Positions 16,523 through 23,924 of a stretch of 34,757 nt of DNA are shown piece after piece. A program made the position numbers and the translations under genes. Location of the stretch: the NCBI GenBank assembly GCA_016199585.1, contig JACQGM010000354.1, positions 1 to 34,757 on the forward strand, given 5' to 3'. Numbering within the stretch: position 1 is the first letter of the stretch; each line of letters opens with the position of its first letter. Source of the stretch: Armatimonadota bacterium. Lineage in GTDB: Bacteria > Armatimonadota > JAAZEB01. The notes under the pieces are model-generated. The model was not told where the DNA came from. It searched no databases and was given only the letters and a program-made list of their open reading frames with translations.

Positions 16523-16598
16523 TCCCTGCCGACGGGCCGAAGGTTGTCATGCGCGGGGCGGCGATGGTGAAGACACTCCGCAGAGGGTAAGCACCCTG

Positions 16599-16623
16599 GG
16601 GGGCACCGGGAGTTCGCGCCCCC
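16599..16623. other. GC hairpin before the SDR gene
   Basis: GGGGGC (16599-16604) can pair with GCCCCC (16618-16623). It could end the sigma operon transcript or influence the SDR leader. The surrounding 136-base gap (16523-16658) shows no further gene or clear promoter. Confidence 0.35.
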
Positions 16624-16658
16624 GGCGAGAGTGAGGTCACCATCGAATGGAGCGAGTC

Positions 16659-17435
16659 ATGACAACCTACGAGGCGCAGAAGGAACACCTCGAGCCGGAG
16701 GTGATGAAGCTCGAGGGGAAGATCGCGCTGATCACGGGCGGGACGACCGGCATCGGCCGGGCCACCGCCAACCTGCTCGCGAAGAAGGGAGTCAAGGTCT
16801 TTATCTACGGACGCGACGAGCAGGACCTGCAGGATGCCCTGCACGATCTGGGCGAGACCGGCGGCGAGTACCACGGACTGAACGCCGACCAGGCTTACGA
16901 GGACCAGGTACTCCACGTGTTCGATGAGACCCGGCGCGTCTTCGGCGACCCGGATGTCCTGATCAACAACGCCGCCCTGCCGGCCGCGAGCATCCTCGGC
17001 ACCAGCTACGACGACGCGCTCTACATTCTACGCACGAACCTGTTGGGTTACCTGATGTGCATCCGCGAGGCGGTGAAGGGGATGCGCGCCAAGGGCGGCG
17101 GACACATCGTCAACATCGGCTCGATGTCGGCCAAGGTGCGCGAGGCCGGCTCCGATATCTACGTGGCGACGAAGGCGGGGATCGAGGGCCTGAGCGAGAG
17201 CCTGCGCAAGCAGCTCGGCAAGGAGAACATCCGCGTCAGCCTCATCGAGCCCGGCCTGGTGGGCACGGACCTCCACGGTGATCCTGCCGACGTACACCGC
17301 CAGCTCCAGATGGAGGTCGAGGGGAAGATGCTGGAGGCGGAAGACATCGCCCAGGCTGTCTACTGCGTCCTCACCTACCCGCCGCGCAGCAACGTCTACG
17401 AGGTGCGCGTGGGCCCGGTGAAGCAGGCGATCTGA
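16659..17435 (+). CDS. Short-chain dehydrogenase/reductase (SDR)
   Basis: Classical SDR of 258 residues, an NAD(P)-dependent oxidoreductase with a Rossmann fold. Visible: cofactor motif TGGTTGIG (Gly27 to Gly33), NNAALPAAS (NNAG-like), catalytic Ser155 in NIGSMSAK, and Tyr168/Lys172 in YVATKAG, all spaced as in the family. IEPGLVGTDLHGD follows, the usual substrate-lid segment. ATG 16659 is chosen because GGAG (16649-16652) lies six bases upstream; ATG 16647 is possible. The substrate is unknown; the following genes are separated by a strong hairpin, so it is likely transcribed alone. Confidence 0.93.
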   Translation: MTTYEAQKEHLEPEVMKLEGKIALITGGTTGIGRATANLLAKKGVKVFIYGRDEQDLQDALHDLGETGGEYHGLNADQAYEDQVLHVFDETRRVFGDPDVLINNAALPAASILGTSYDDALYILRTNLLGYLMCIREAVKGMRAKGGGHIVNIGSMSAKVREAGSDIYVATKAGIEGLSESLRKQLGKENIRVSLIEPGLVGTDLHGDPADVHRQLQMEVEGKMLEAEDIAQAVYCVLTYPPRSNVYEVRVGPVKQAI

Positions 17436-17460
17436 AGTCCCCCGCGACCGGGTGTCACTC

Positions 17461-17499
17461 CCGCCCTCGGCTGGTGGTCTCCGGCGCGGCCGAGGGCGG
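17461..17499. terminator. Strong hairpin after the SDR gene
   Basis: CCGCCCTCGGC (17461-17471) pairs perfectly with GCCGAGGGCGG (17489-17499), an 11-base-pair stem with a 17-base loop. It starts 25 bases after the SDR stop, so it probably terminates that transcript, although no T run follows. Confidence 0.55.
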
Positions 17500-17553
17500 G
17501 GTGGCGCCGATGATCCCGCGGCTGCCAGCGCGTGAAACAGCGCGGGAACCCTC

Positions 17554-17606
17554 TTCCCATTTGCCCCGCGATATGGCATACTATGGATCAGTGAGGCGCC
17601 TGATCC
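17554..17606 (+). promoter_or_regulatory. Putative mannosidase promoter with inverted-repeat operator
   Basis: TTCCCA (17554-17559) and CATACT (17577-17582) are 17 bases apart, and a TGn extended -10 precedes the latter; this is a weak but plausible promoter. Directly downstream lies a perfect inverted repeat, GGATCAG (17585-17591) and CTGATCC (17600-17606) around 8 bases, a good operator shape covering the transcript start. A repressor bound there would block the beta-mannosidase gene. The binding protein is not identified. Confidence 0.5.
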
Positions 17607-17720
17607 GACGGCGATGACCCGGGGCCGCACGGCGGCTCGGCCCCGGCCTTCCCCGGCGGCTCACCTGTTTCCCGGCGGCACCGCCCGCCCCTGCTGTGAG
17701 TTCCCTGGAGAGCATCAACC

Positions 17721-20183
17721 GTGGATGTCCTGACGCGCGATCTGCATTCCGGATGGGAATTTGCCACCGCCGACTACGGGAGAGTGAGGAGCCCCGACGA
17801 CTTGGCCGGCCGGGAGTTCCGACCGGCGACCGTGCCCGGCACCAATCTGACCGACTTGCAGGCGGCCGGCCTGGTGGAGCCGGAGACCTCGGCGACCTAC
17901 GAGCAGTCGTTCGCAGTCCACAAGCGCGCCGACTTCATCTACCGGCTGGCTTTCGAGGGGGGCGAGGAGGCGCGAAAGCGGCGGGTGTTCCTCTGCTTCG
18001 ACGGCCTGGATACCCTCTGCGACATCTTCTTGAATGGTGAGAAGATCGGAGCGGGGGAGGACGCCTATCTTCGCTACCGCTTCGATGTCTCCGGGAAGCT
18101 GCGGCCCGGGCGGAACGAGCTGGTAGTCATCTTCCGGTCGCCCGTCCTCGGGGCGGCCGGTCTACAGCGGGCGCACCAGGTCAAGTTCCCGATGCGCCTG
18201 GATGCCGAGTTCATGCACATTCGCAAACCCGCCTACTCCTTCTTCTGGGATTGGGGTCCCGAGGTGCCGGTGAGCGGCATCTACCGGCCCGTCTACCTGA
18301 AGGCTCACGACCGGGCGGAGATCAAGGACTTCCACGTGCGCTACCGGGTTGACGGGCAGCACGTGTCGGGTACAGTGCGCGTCACCGCGCCCGGCGCCGA
18401 CGGCGCGGTGGCCGTGGTCGCGGTCGCCGGCCGGCGGCAGGCCTGCCGGGTTTGCGAGGGCGTGGCCACGGCCCTCTTCGATATCCCGTCTGCCCGCCTC
18501 TGGTTCCCGAACGGTGAAGGCGATCCCTTCCTCTACGACATGGAGATCACCCTCGAGGATGGGGCGGTGCTCGACCGGAAGCGCCACCGGATCGGCTTCC
18601 GCACGGTAGAAATCGTGCGTGACGACCGCACCGACCGCCCGGGGAGGCGCTTCCGTTTCCGCGTCAACGGCAAGGATCTCTTCATCCGGGGTTACAACTG
18701 GATCCCGGTGGACAGCTCGATCCCGCGGGGTTACTACGACCGGTACCGGCGCAACCTGGACCTGGCGCGCGAGAGCCACGTGAACATGCTGCGCGTCTGG
18801 GGCGGCGGCTACTACGAGGACGATGAGTTCTACCGCCTGTGCGATGAGCGGGGCATCATGGTCTGGCAGGACGGCATGTTCACCTGCTCCATGTACCCGG
18901 AGGCGGAGTCGTTCCTCAAGCTCGTCGAGGCCGAATTGACGGATAACATCCGGCGGCTGCGCAACCACACTTCCCTGGCTCTCTGGTGCGGCGAGAACGA
19001 GTGCCACTGGGGCTGGGAGGAATGGTGGGTGGATCTGCGCTCGCAGTTCGAGCACTTCCCCGGCGGCGCCATCTTCGATACCCTCTTCCGCGCGCTGGCG
19101 GCCGACCTCGACCCGGATCGATTCTACTGGAACGGCTCGCCCTATTCCGGGGAGCCCGGCGTGGCGGCGAATGATCCGCACTTCGGCGACACCCACCTCT
19201 GGGATCTGCACACGAACTGTGAAGACCTCTCACGCTACCATCGGACGCGCCCCGGCTTCGTCAGCGAGACGGGAATCCAGTCGCTGCCGGACTTGCGCAC
19301 GGCGCTGACCATCGGCACGGCGGAGGACCACGACATTCAGTCGTTCCTGTTCGACACCCGCAACCACTACGAGAGCCCGGCCAAGAACGACCGACTGCTG
19401 AAGTTCGTCGCCGCGCTCTTCCGCGTGCCCGCCGACTTCGCGCGCGCGGTCATCCTGACGAACCTTGCCCATGCCGAGTACCTGAAGTGCGCCGTCGAGC
19501 ACTGGCGCTCGCAGGCCCCCAACTGCGGCGGGGTGCTCATCTGGCAGCTCAATGACTGCTGGCCGGCCATCTCCTGGTCCGCCGTGGACTACAACCTGAT
19601 TCCCAAGGCGTGTCACTACGCCATGAAACGGGCGTTCCAGCCGGATCTGGTGGGCTTCCGCCAGGAATCATCGCTTGACTACAATGCCCTTGCCGATTCC
19701 CGGGGCGAGCTGTTCGTGGCGTCGGAGCGCGACGGCGCGAAGAGCGGCACGGTGGCGATGCGGGTGGTTCGCGTGACCGGTGAAGAGGTCGCCCGGGAGG
19801 GCTTCGCGGTGGTGATGGAGGGCCGGGGCGCCGTATCGCTGGGCGAGGTGACGCTGCCGAATTACCAGGCTTGCCGCTTCGACTGCGTGGTGGAGTTCGT
19901 GCTGCGATGGGAGGGCGGCGGCGGCGCCCGGAACGTCTACACCTTCTCCCGACCCAAACACATGCGCCTGCCGCCCCCGCAGTTCGTGCTCACGCAGGTG
20001 TCTCCCGATTCGCTCACGGTTCGGTCGGGGGTCTTCGCGAAGGGAGTCTATCTCTTCCACGCGGACCGATCGGTGGTCTTCAGCGACAACTACTTCGACC
20101 TGATGCCGGGTGAAGAGCGCGTGATCCACGCCTCACGAGAGGTGGCAGTGGAGCAGGTGCAGGCGTACCCGTACCATCACTGA
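17721..20183 (+). CDS. Beta-mannosidase, glycoside hydrolase family 2
   Basis: GH2 enzyme of 820 residues that releases mannose from the non-reducing end of beta-mannosides. It has the usual order: N-terminal sugar-binding jelly roll (GWEFATADYG, VPGTNLTDL, CFDGLDTLCDIFLNG), an immunoglobulin-like domain, and a TIM barrel from ~310. The family-typical HIRKPAYSFFWDWGPEVPV is present. The acid/base Glu427 lies in WCGENE and the nucleophile Glu516 in VSETG; RVWGGGYYE and WQLNDCWPAISWS also match beta-mannosidases rather than beta-galactosidases. GTG 17721 has TGGAG ten bases upstream. There is no signal peptide, so it is likely cytoplasmic, acting on imported oligosaccharides. The last ~100 bases overlap a minus-strand fragment. 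Confidence 0.95.
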   Translation: MDVLTRDLHSGWEFATADYGRVRSPDDLAGREFRPATVPGTNLTDLQAAGLVEPETSATYEQSFAVHKRADFIYRLAFEGGEEARKRRVFLCFDGLDTLCDIFLNGEKIGAGEDAYLRYRFDVSGKLRPGRNELVVIFRSPVLGAAGLQRAHQVKFPMRLDAEFMHIRKPAYSFFWDWGPEVPVSGIYRPVYLKAHDRAEIKDFHVRYRVDGQHVSGTVRVTAPGADGAVAVVAVAGRRQACRVCEGVATALFDIPSARLWFPNGEGDPFLYDMEITLEDGAVLDRKRHRIGFRTVEIVRDDRTDRPGRRFRFRVNGKDLFIRGYNWIPVDSSIPRGYYDRYRRNLDLARESHVNMLRVWGGGYYEDDEFYRLCDERGIMVWQDGMFTCSMYPEAESFLKLVEAELTDNIRRLRNHTSLALWCGENECHWGWEEWWVDLRSQFEHFPGGAIFDTLFRALAADLDPDRFYWNGSPYSGEPGVAANDPHFGDTHLWDLHTNCEDLSRYHRTRPGFVSETGIQSLPDLRTALTIGTAEDHDIQSFLFDTRNHYESPAKNDRLLKFVAALFRVPADFARAVILTNLAHAEYLKCAVEHWRSQAPNCGGVLIWQLNDCWPAISWSAVDYNLIPKACHYAMKRAFQPDLVGFRQESSLDYNALADSRGELFVASERDGAKSGTVAMRVVRVTGEEVAREGFAVVMEGRGAVSLGEVTLPNYQACRFDCVVEFVLRWEGGGGARNVYTFSRPKHMRLPPPQFVLTQVSPDSLTVRSGVFAKGVYLFHADRSVVFSDNYFDLMPGEERVIHASREVAVEQVQAYPYHH

Positions 20184-20739
20184 GCGAGGCGCCTCGGGAT
20201 CCCACCTCAGCGCCGCGGATTCGGGGCAGTCGGCCCGTCCGGTGCTGGCGAAGACTTCCCGTGTCGTCGCGCTCTCGGAGCTTGCGTTCCACGAGTTCCC
20301 GCAGGCGCTCGGCGCCCAGGCCGGCGATCAAGTCCTCGACGAGGCGCTCCTCGCCGATCTCGCGGATGATCTTCTCCTCGCCGATCTCGCGGATGACGTC
20401 CTCCTCCCCGATTCTCTCGATCAGCGCCCGCCTCCCGAAGAGCATCTCCAAGGCGTCAATGATGTTGTTAATATCGTCAGGGTTGACCAGCTTACGGTAC
20501 GCTTCGATGCTCGAGCTCCTCATCGCCAGCACCTCCTTCACCGCCAGGCTGTGGTACGTGAACGCCTGCTCCAGGAACAGGCGGTGCCCACGGCCGTGCT
20601 CCAGAACGAACTCGACGATATCCTGTTTCCGTGGTCCCTGGTACACCATCAGCAGGGGGAGCGCCTGCACCGACAGCGGGAGCGCGTCGAGATCCACGAT
20701 GAGATGCCACTGCTTCCGCTCCCCCGGGCTATCGGACAT
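20080..20739 (-). pseudogene. Rpn/YhgA-like protein remnant, C-terminal region only
   Basis: Minus-strand frame of 219 residues whose central part is a real conserved sequence: LPLLMVYQGPRKQDIVEFVLEH, VKEVLAMRSSSIEAYRKLVN and the self-repeating IGEEDVIREIGEEKIIREIGEERLVEDL, the typical C-terminal repeats of Rpn/YhgA-like PD-(D/E)XK putative transposases/nucleases. The nuclease domain that should precede it is missing. ATG 20739 has an AAGGAG, three bases upstream; an ATG at 20766 has none. After about residue 160 the frame continues into Gly/Arg/Pro-rich low-complexity sequence antisense to the 3' end of the mannosidase gene, which suggests the natural stop was lost. It is best seen as a decayed fragment; a short functional protein is not excluded. 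Confidence 0.6.
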
Positions 20740-21014
20740 GTGCTCCTTCGGCCCCCCGCCACTCATCGGGATGTTTGCTCTTTCGTGCGCTTTCCTGCAA
20801 GCTCGGAATGAGGAAGGGCAGGGAACCCCTGCCCCCGCGAAGAACTACACGCCACAGAACCCGAACGGTGGGTCGGGTGGCGTTCCCGCTTGGACGGCCT
20901 CGCCGAGGGCCGGTTCGATCCCGCCTGCAACTGGCAGCGTGAGATCCGCGACCGTGATGAACCTTTCCCGAGCGGCTGACGTCGCTCGTATCGAGAGCAA
21001 GGAGGGACACACCC
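20740..21014. other. Intergenic stretch with short hairpin
   Basis: Between the divergent remnant and the LPP20-like gene there is no supported gene. A hairpin GGGCAGGG (20816-20823) / CCCTGCCC (20827-20834) is present. No clear promoter for the rightward genes was found. Confidence 0.4.
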
Positions 21015-21920
21015 ATGCAGAACCGATACCGACTGGGGCGGCTGGCCGGGGCTCTGCTCGCCCTCGGTCTGATCGTGCCCGTTGTGGGCGATGACGCGCT
21101 GGTGCGACACTTCCCGAAGTACCATGCGGTCGTGAACTGGCAGACGCGGGTGGTGGTGGTCCAGGGGTTCGCGCCCCTGGGCAAACCCGCCACCCCCTGG
21201 GCGCTTCGCCGGGCGAAGGATGCGGCCGCGAGCAGCGCCCGGCGGAACCTCCTCGGCGTGGCCACCGTGATTGTGCCGATCACCGGCGACCAGAAGCGCC
21301 GCCAGGCGATGGCCAATGAGGTGCTGCGCGCGGCCGCCCGGGGCAAGCGCCGCGACAGGAAGCTCCCCGACGGGCGCTACCAGGTCACGCTCGAGGTCGC
21401 CCTGGCGGGGAAGTCGGGGCTGACGGGGGTCCTGGCCGCCTACCTGCGCCGGTCGGCCCCGGTGACGCTCCTCACCATCGCCAGCCGCGGGGACTCCCCT
21501 GAGAAAGCGTATGATCTCTTGCCCGCGACCGGGGAGGAGGACCTGCTGACTCCGGCGGAGGCGAAGGGTCCCTTCACGGGGCTGATCGTGGACGCCCGCG
21601 GTCTGGGCATTCAGACCTCCATGTCGCCGGTGATCTACGACCCGCGGAATAACAAGGTGTACGCGGGGGAGTTCGCGGATCCCGACTTCGTCTCGGACGT
21701 GGGCGTGGTGGGCTACATGGCTGCCATCAAGGCGGCGCTCGCCACCTCTCGCGTGGGCAAGAAGCCCCTCGTCGTGCGCGCTGTCGGCAGCCCCGACGAG
21801 TTCCGCCGCTGCGTCTCGGTGAGCGAGGCGGACGCGGCGCGCCTCCTGGCGGCCGCCAAGGCCGACGGCTTCCTGAAGAAGTGCGCCGTCACCTTCGTGA
21901 TCGATCGCCAGGGACCTTGA
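21015..21920 (+). CDS. LPP20-like secreted protein
   Basis: Exported protein of 301 residues with an N-terminal signal (YRLGRLAGALLALGLIVPVVGD). Residues ~60-150 (RRAKDAAASSARRNLLGVATVIVPI, then RYQVTLEVALAG) match the LPP20/FlgP pattern of an alanine-rich helix after which a short beta unit follows. The second half, FTGLIVDARGLGIQTSMSPVIYDPRNNKVYAGEF and VVGYM, is a motif block found attached to LPP20-like domains in several bacterial groups. Its job is unclear; LPP20 relatives are envelope proteins tied to motility or surface structures. ATG 21015 has AAGGAGG upstream. Its stop is 10 bases before the HEAT-repeat gene, so the two form one operon. Confidence 0.7.
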   Translation: MQNRYRLGRLAGALLALGLIVPVVGDDALVRHFPKYHAVVNWQTRVVVVQGFAPLGKPATPWALRRAKDAAASSARRNLLGVATVIVPITGDQKRRQAMANEVLRAAARGKRRDRKLPDGRYQVTLEVALAGKSGLTGVLAAYLRRSAPVTLLTIASRGDSPEKAYDLLPATGEEDLLTPAEAKGPFTGLIVDARGLGIQTSMSPVIYDPRNNKVYAGEFADPDFVSDVGVVGYMAAIKAALATSRVGKKPLVVRAVGSPDEFRRCVSVSEADAARLLAAAKADGFLKKCAVTFVIDRQGP

Positions 21921-21930
21921 GGAGGTACTG

Positions 21931-23334
21931 ATGAAAGCACGCGTTCTTCTATCAACCGCACTGGTGCCGCTCATCGGGGCGGTCTGGATCGCCGGGGCGT
22001 GCCGGGCGGAGACCCCTCGCACGGTCGCCGACCTGGTGCGATCACTGACGGATGTGAAGGCCCAAGCGACCCTCGGTCAGGACCCGCAGTCGGTGGCAGC
22101 GGTGGAGCTGGTGGGCATCGGTAAGCCCGCCGTGGCGCCGTTGGCGGCCGCCCTCGGCCACGAGGAGGCGGGGGTGCGCAGCCGCGCCGCCTGGGCGCTC
22201 GGGCAGATTGGCGACGCGGCTGCGGTGAAGCCGCTGGCGGCCGTGCTCCGAGACCCGGATGGGTTCGTGCGGGCGGCCGCGGCCGCGGCGCTCGCCCGCA
22301 TCGGCGCGCCGGCAGCGGCGCCGTTGGCCGCCGCCCTGGGGGATGGCGACACCAGCCTCCGAACCGATGCCGCCAGCGCCCTCGGACAGACTGGCCACCC
22401 GGGGGCCGTCCCTGCCCTCGTCCGCGGCCTCCAGGACCGCGACGCCGAGGTGCGGCTCGCCTCGGCCGGGGCGCTGGGACGGATCCCGGACCCACGGGCG
22501 GTGAATCCCCTGGTCACAGCCCTCAGTGATGCCCACCACAGCGTGCGCCGCCAGGCCGCCTGGGCGCTGGGCGAAATGGGCGAAGGCGCGGCGCCGGCTC
22601 TGGTCGGGGCTCTCAGCGCGCCCGATCCCGGCGCCCGTGATCTCGCCACAGAGACCCTTGCCGCGGTGGGCTCGCCGGCCGTGACACGGCTGCTCGCTGC
22701 CCTGCGGAGCCAGAGCCCGTTGGTTCGGGCACACGCCGCCGAGGCCCTCGGCCGGATCGGCGACCCGCGGGCCTTCGCCCCGGTATCGGGCCTGCTGAAG
22801 GAGCGCAATGATGACGTGCGCGCTCGGGCCGCGGGCGCCCTGGGCAGGACCGGCGCCGGGCAGGCCATCGAGCCGCTGACGGCCGCGATCGCCGACCCGT
22901 CGCCCGAGGTGCGGCGGCGGGCCGCCCGGGCCCTGGGTGAGACGGGCGACGCGCGTGCCGTGCCGCTCCTGGCGCCGGCGGCGAAAGACCCGGACGCTGC
23001 GGTGCGGCTCTGGGCCGTCGAGGCGCTTGGCACCACCCGGGGGCCCCGGTCGGTCGAGCTGCTGGTGGCGGCGCTGCTGGATGCCGACCGCGCGGTGCGG
23101 CGGTCGGCGGCGGATGCCCTGGGCAAGGTGGGCGACCGGAGCGCGATCCGCCCCCTGATTGACGCAGTGGGCGACTCCTACCACGGCGTCGGCTACGCGG
23201 CCAACGCTTCCCTGAACCGGATCACCGGGTACGTGGTCGAGATCCCGTTGGGGTGGGACGCCGGGACGATCAAGCAGTACCGCCAGCCCCTCTGGGAGAA
23301 GTGGTGGGAGGCGAACCAGGACGGGAAGCCTTAG
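21931..23334 (+). CDS. Secreted HEAT-repeat (PBS lyase-type) protein
   Basis: Protein of 467 residues. A signal peptide (ARVLLSTALVPLIGAVWIAGACRA) precedes about a dozen ~31-residue helical repeats of the form AVxPLxAALxDxxxxVRxxAAxALGxIGDP, the bacterial HEAT/PBS-lyase type. The repeats run from ~45 to ~440 and the C-terminal ~25 residues (GWDAGTIKQYRQPLWEKWWEANQ) form a different Trp-rich cap. Such solenoids bind other proteins; with a signal it is probably periplasmic and may work with the LPP20-like protein encoded 10 bases upstream. GAGGAGG upstream of ATG 21931 supports the start. No enzymatic role is claimed. Confidence 0.9.
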   Translation: MKARVLLSTALVPLIGAVWIAGACRAETPRTVADLVRSLTDVKAQATLGQDPQSVAAVELVGIGKPAVAPLAAALGHEEAGVRSRAAWALGQIGDAAAVKPLAAVLRDPDGFVRAAAAAALARIGAPAAAPLAAALGDGDTSLRTDAASALGQTGHPGAVPALVRGLQDRDAEVRLASAGALGRIPDPRAVNPLVTALSDAHHSVRRQAAWALGEMGEGAAPALVGALSAPDPGARDLATETLAAVGSPAVTRLLAALRSQSPLVRAHAAEALGRIGDPRAFAPVSGLLKERNDDVRARAAGALGRTGAGQAIEPLTAAIADPSPEVRRRAARALGETGDARAVPLLAPAAKDPDAAVRLWAVEALGTTRGPRSVELLVAALLDADRAVRRSAADALGKVGDRSAIRPLIDAVGDSYHGVGYAANASLNRITGYVVEIPLGWDAGTIKQYRQPLWEKWWEANQDGKP

Positions 23335-23385
23335 CGCGTGGGCGACGGTGAAGGCTTGCGCGCTGCGCGCTGGCGAAGGTGAGGC

Positions 23386-23569
23386 TGAAGAGGGGGGCCG
23401 AACCCGGCTCACCTTCACCGCGGGCGCGCGCACTCACGCTGTCGCGTTGAACCGGACGGGTGACGTGGGCGGGAACATCCGCACCACGGAGGGGGAGCGG
23501 GTGCTCGTGGAGCGCCCGCTGATAGAGACGGTCATGCCGCAGTCTGGCCTCGCGCTGGATACAGAGTAG
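23386..23569 (+). pseudogene. C-terminal remnant of a heparinase II/III-like gene
   Basis: The frame read from ~23386 gives RTRLTFTAGARTHAVAL, LNRTGDVGGNIRTTEGERVLVE and VMPQSGLALDTE, closely like the last ~55 residues of the full heparinase-like protein at 26011-28716 (ELVFAANGRGYTIGLNKTG..., IMPQSGLALDR). Everything N-terminal of that is absent: the upstream bases (from 23335) are unrelated GC-rich sequence. It therefore looks like a leftover of a third paralogue. It ends at TAG 23567-23569, inside a large hairpin. A GTG at 23348 would open the frame, but no ribosome site supports expression. Confidence 0.8.
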
Positions 23570-23602
23570 AGGAAGGCCGGGCTTGCGCCCGGCCTTCCTC
23601 TA
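23567..23602. terminator. Perfect 16-bp hairpin terminator
   Basis: A 16-base arm (23567-23582) beginning TAGAGGAAGGCC pairs perfectly with 23587-23602 around the TTGC loop. It includes the stop codon of the heparinase remnant. It likely ends rightward transcripts from the HEAT operon; by symmetry it can act on both strands. Only CT-rich bases follow instead of a T run. Confidence 0.75.
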
Positions 23603-23681
23603 CTCCCTCTCACCGCGCCCGCTCCGCGCACGCCCGCGCGTGCTGCACCCCCATCGAGAACACCCGAACTAAAAATCCATG

Positions 23682-23738
23682 TTGACAGGCAGGCAGCCGC
23701 CCGCTAGAATAGGTTAACGATAATCCATGAACGATAAT
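23682..23738 (+). promoter_or_regulatory. LacI-regulator promoter with direct-repeat operator
   Basis: TTGACA (23682-23687) and TAGAAT (23705-23710) are 17 bases apart, a strong sigma70 promoter. Starting six bases past the -10 are two direct copies of AACGATAAT (23716-23724 and 23730-23738), 14 bases apart, over the transcript start. The first is flanked as GGTTAACGATAATCC, which is weakly symmetric. This is the natural place for repression by the LacI protein it drives. The GTTAACGATA core recurs at the second heparinase start. Confidence 0.75.
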
Positions 23739-23784
23739 TGGTGCAGGCGGGCTTTTGGGGAAACAAGGGGATCGGCTTCCTGTT

Positions 23785-23824
23785 CGTAGTAGCTGGCTGC
23801 AGCCGGCTAGAGCCAGCCACTACG
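23785..23824 (+). other. Large hairpin in the LacI-gene leader
   Basis: CGTAGTAGCTGGCT (23785-23798) pairs with AGCCAGCCACTACG (23811-23824) with one A-C mismatch; the loop itself contains the palindrome AGCCGGCT. CCTGTTC occurs on both sides (23779-23785 and 23830-23836). It lies in the ~200-base 5' leader (23720-23924) of the LacI-family gene; the leader holds no other gene. It may be a repeat element or a stability structure. Confidence 0.6.
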
Positions 23825-23924
23825 AGCGTCCTGTTCCCTTACGGGTCCGGCGGGCGAGGAGAGTGCGTTCGAGAAGCGCGCCCCTCGCGCATCCATCGGT
23901 TGTGTGGGAGGCAGACGCGTTGGC

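Noticed and set aside
20080-20766. Complete Rpn-family nuclease
   Set aside because: The catalytic N-terminal domain is absent and the upstream minus-strand sequence does not supply it.
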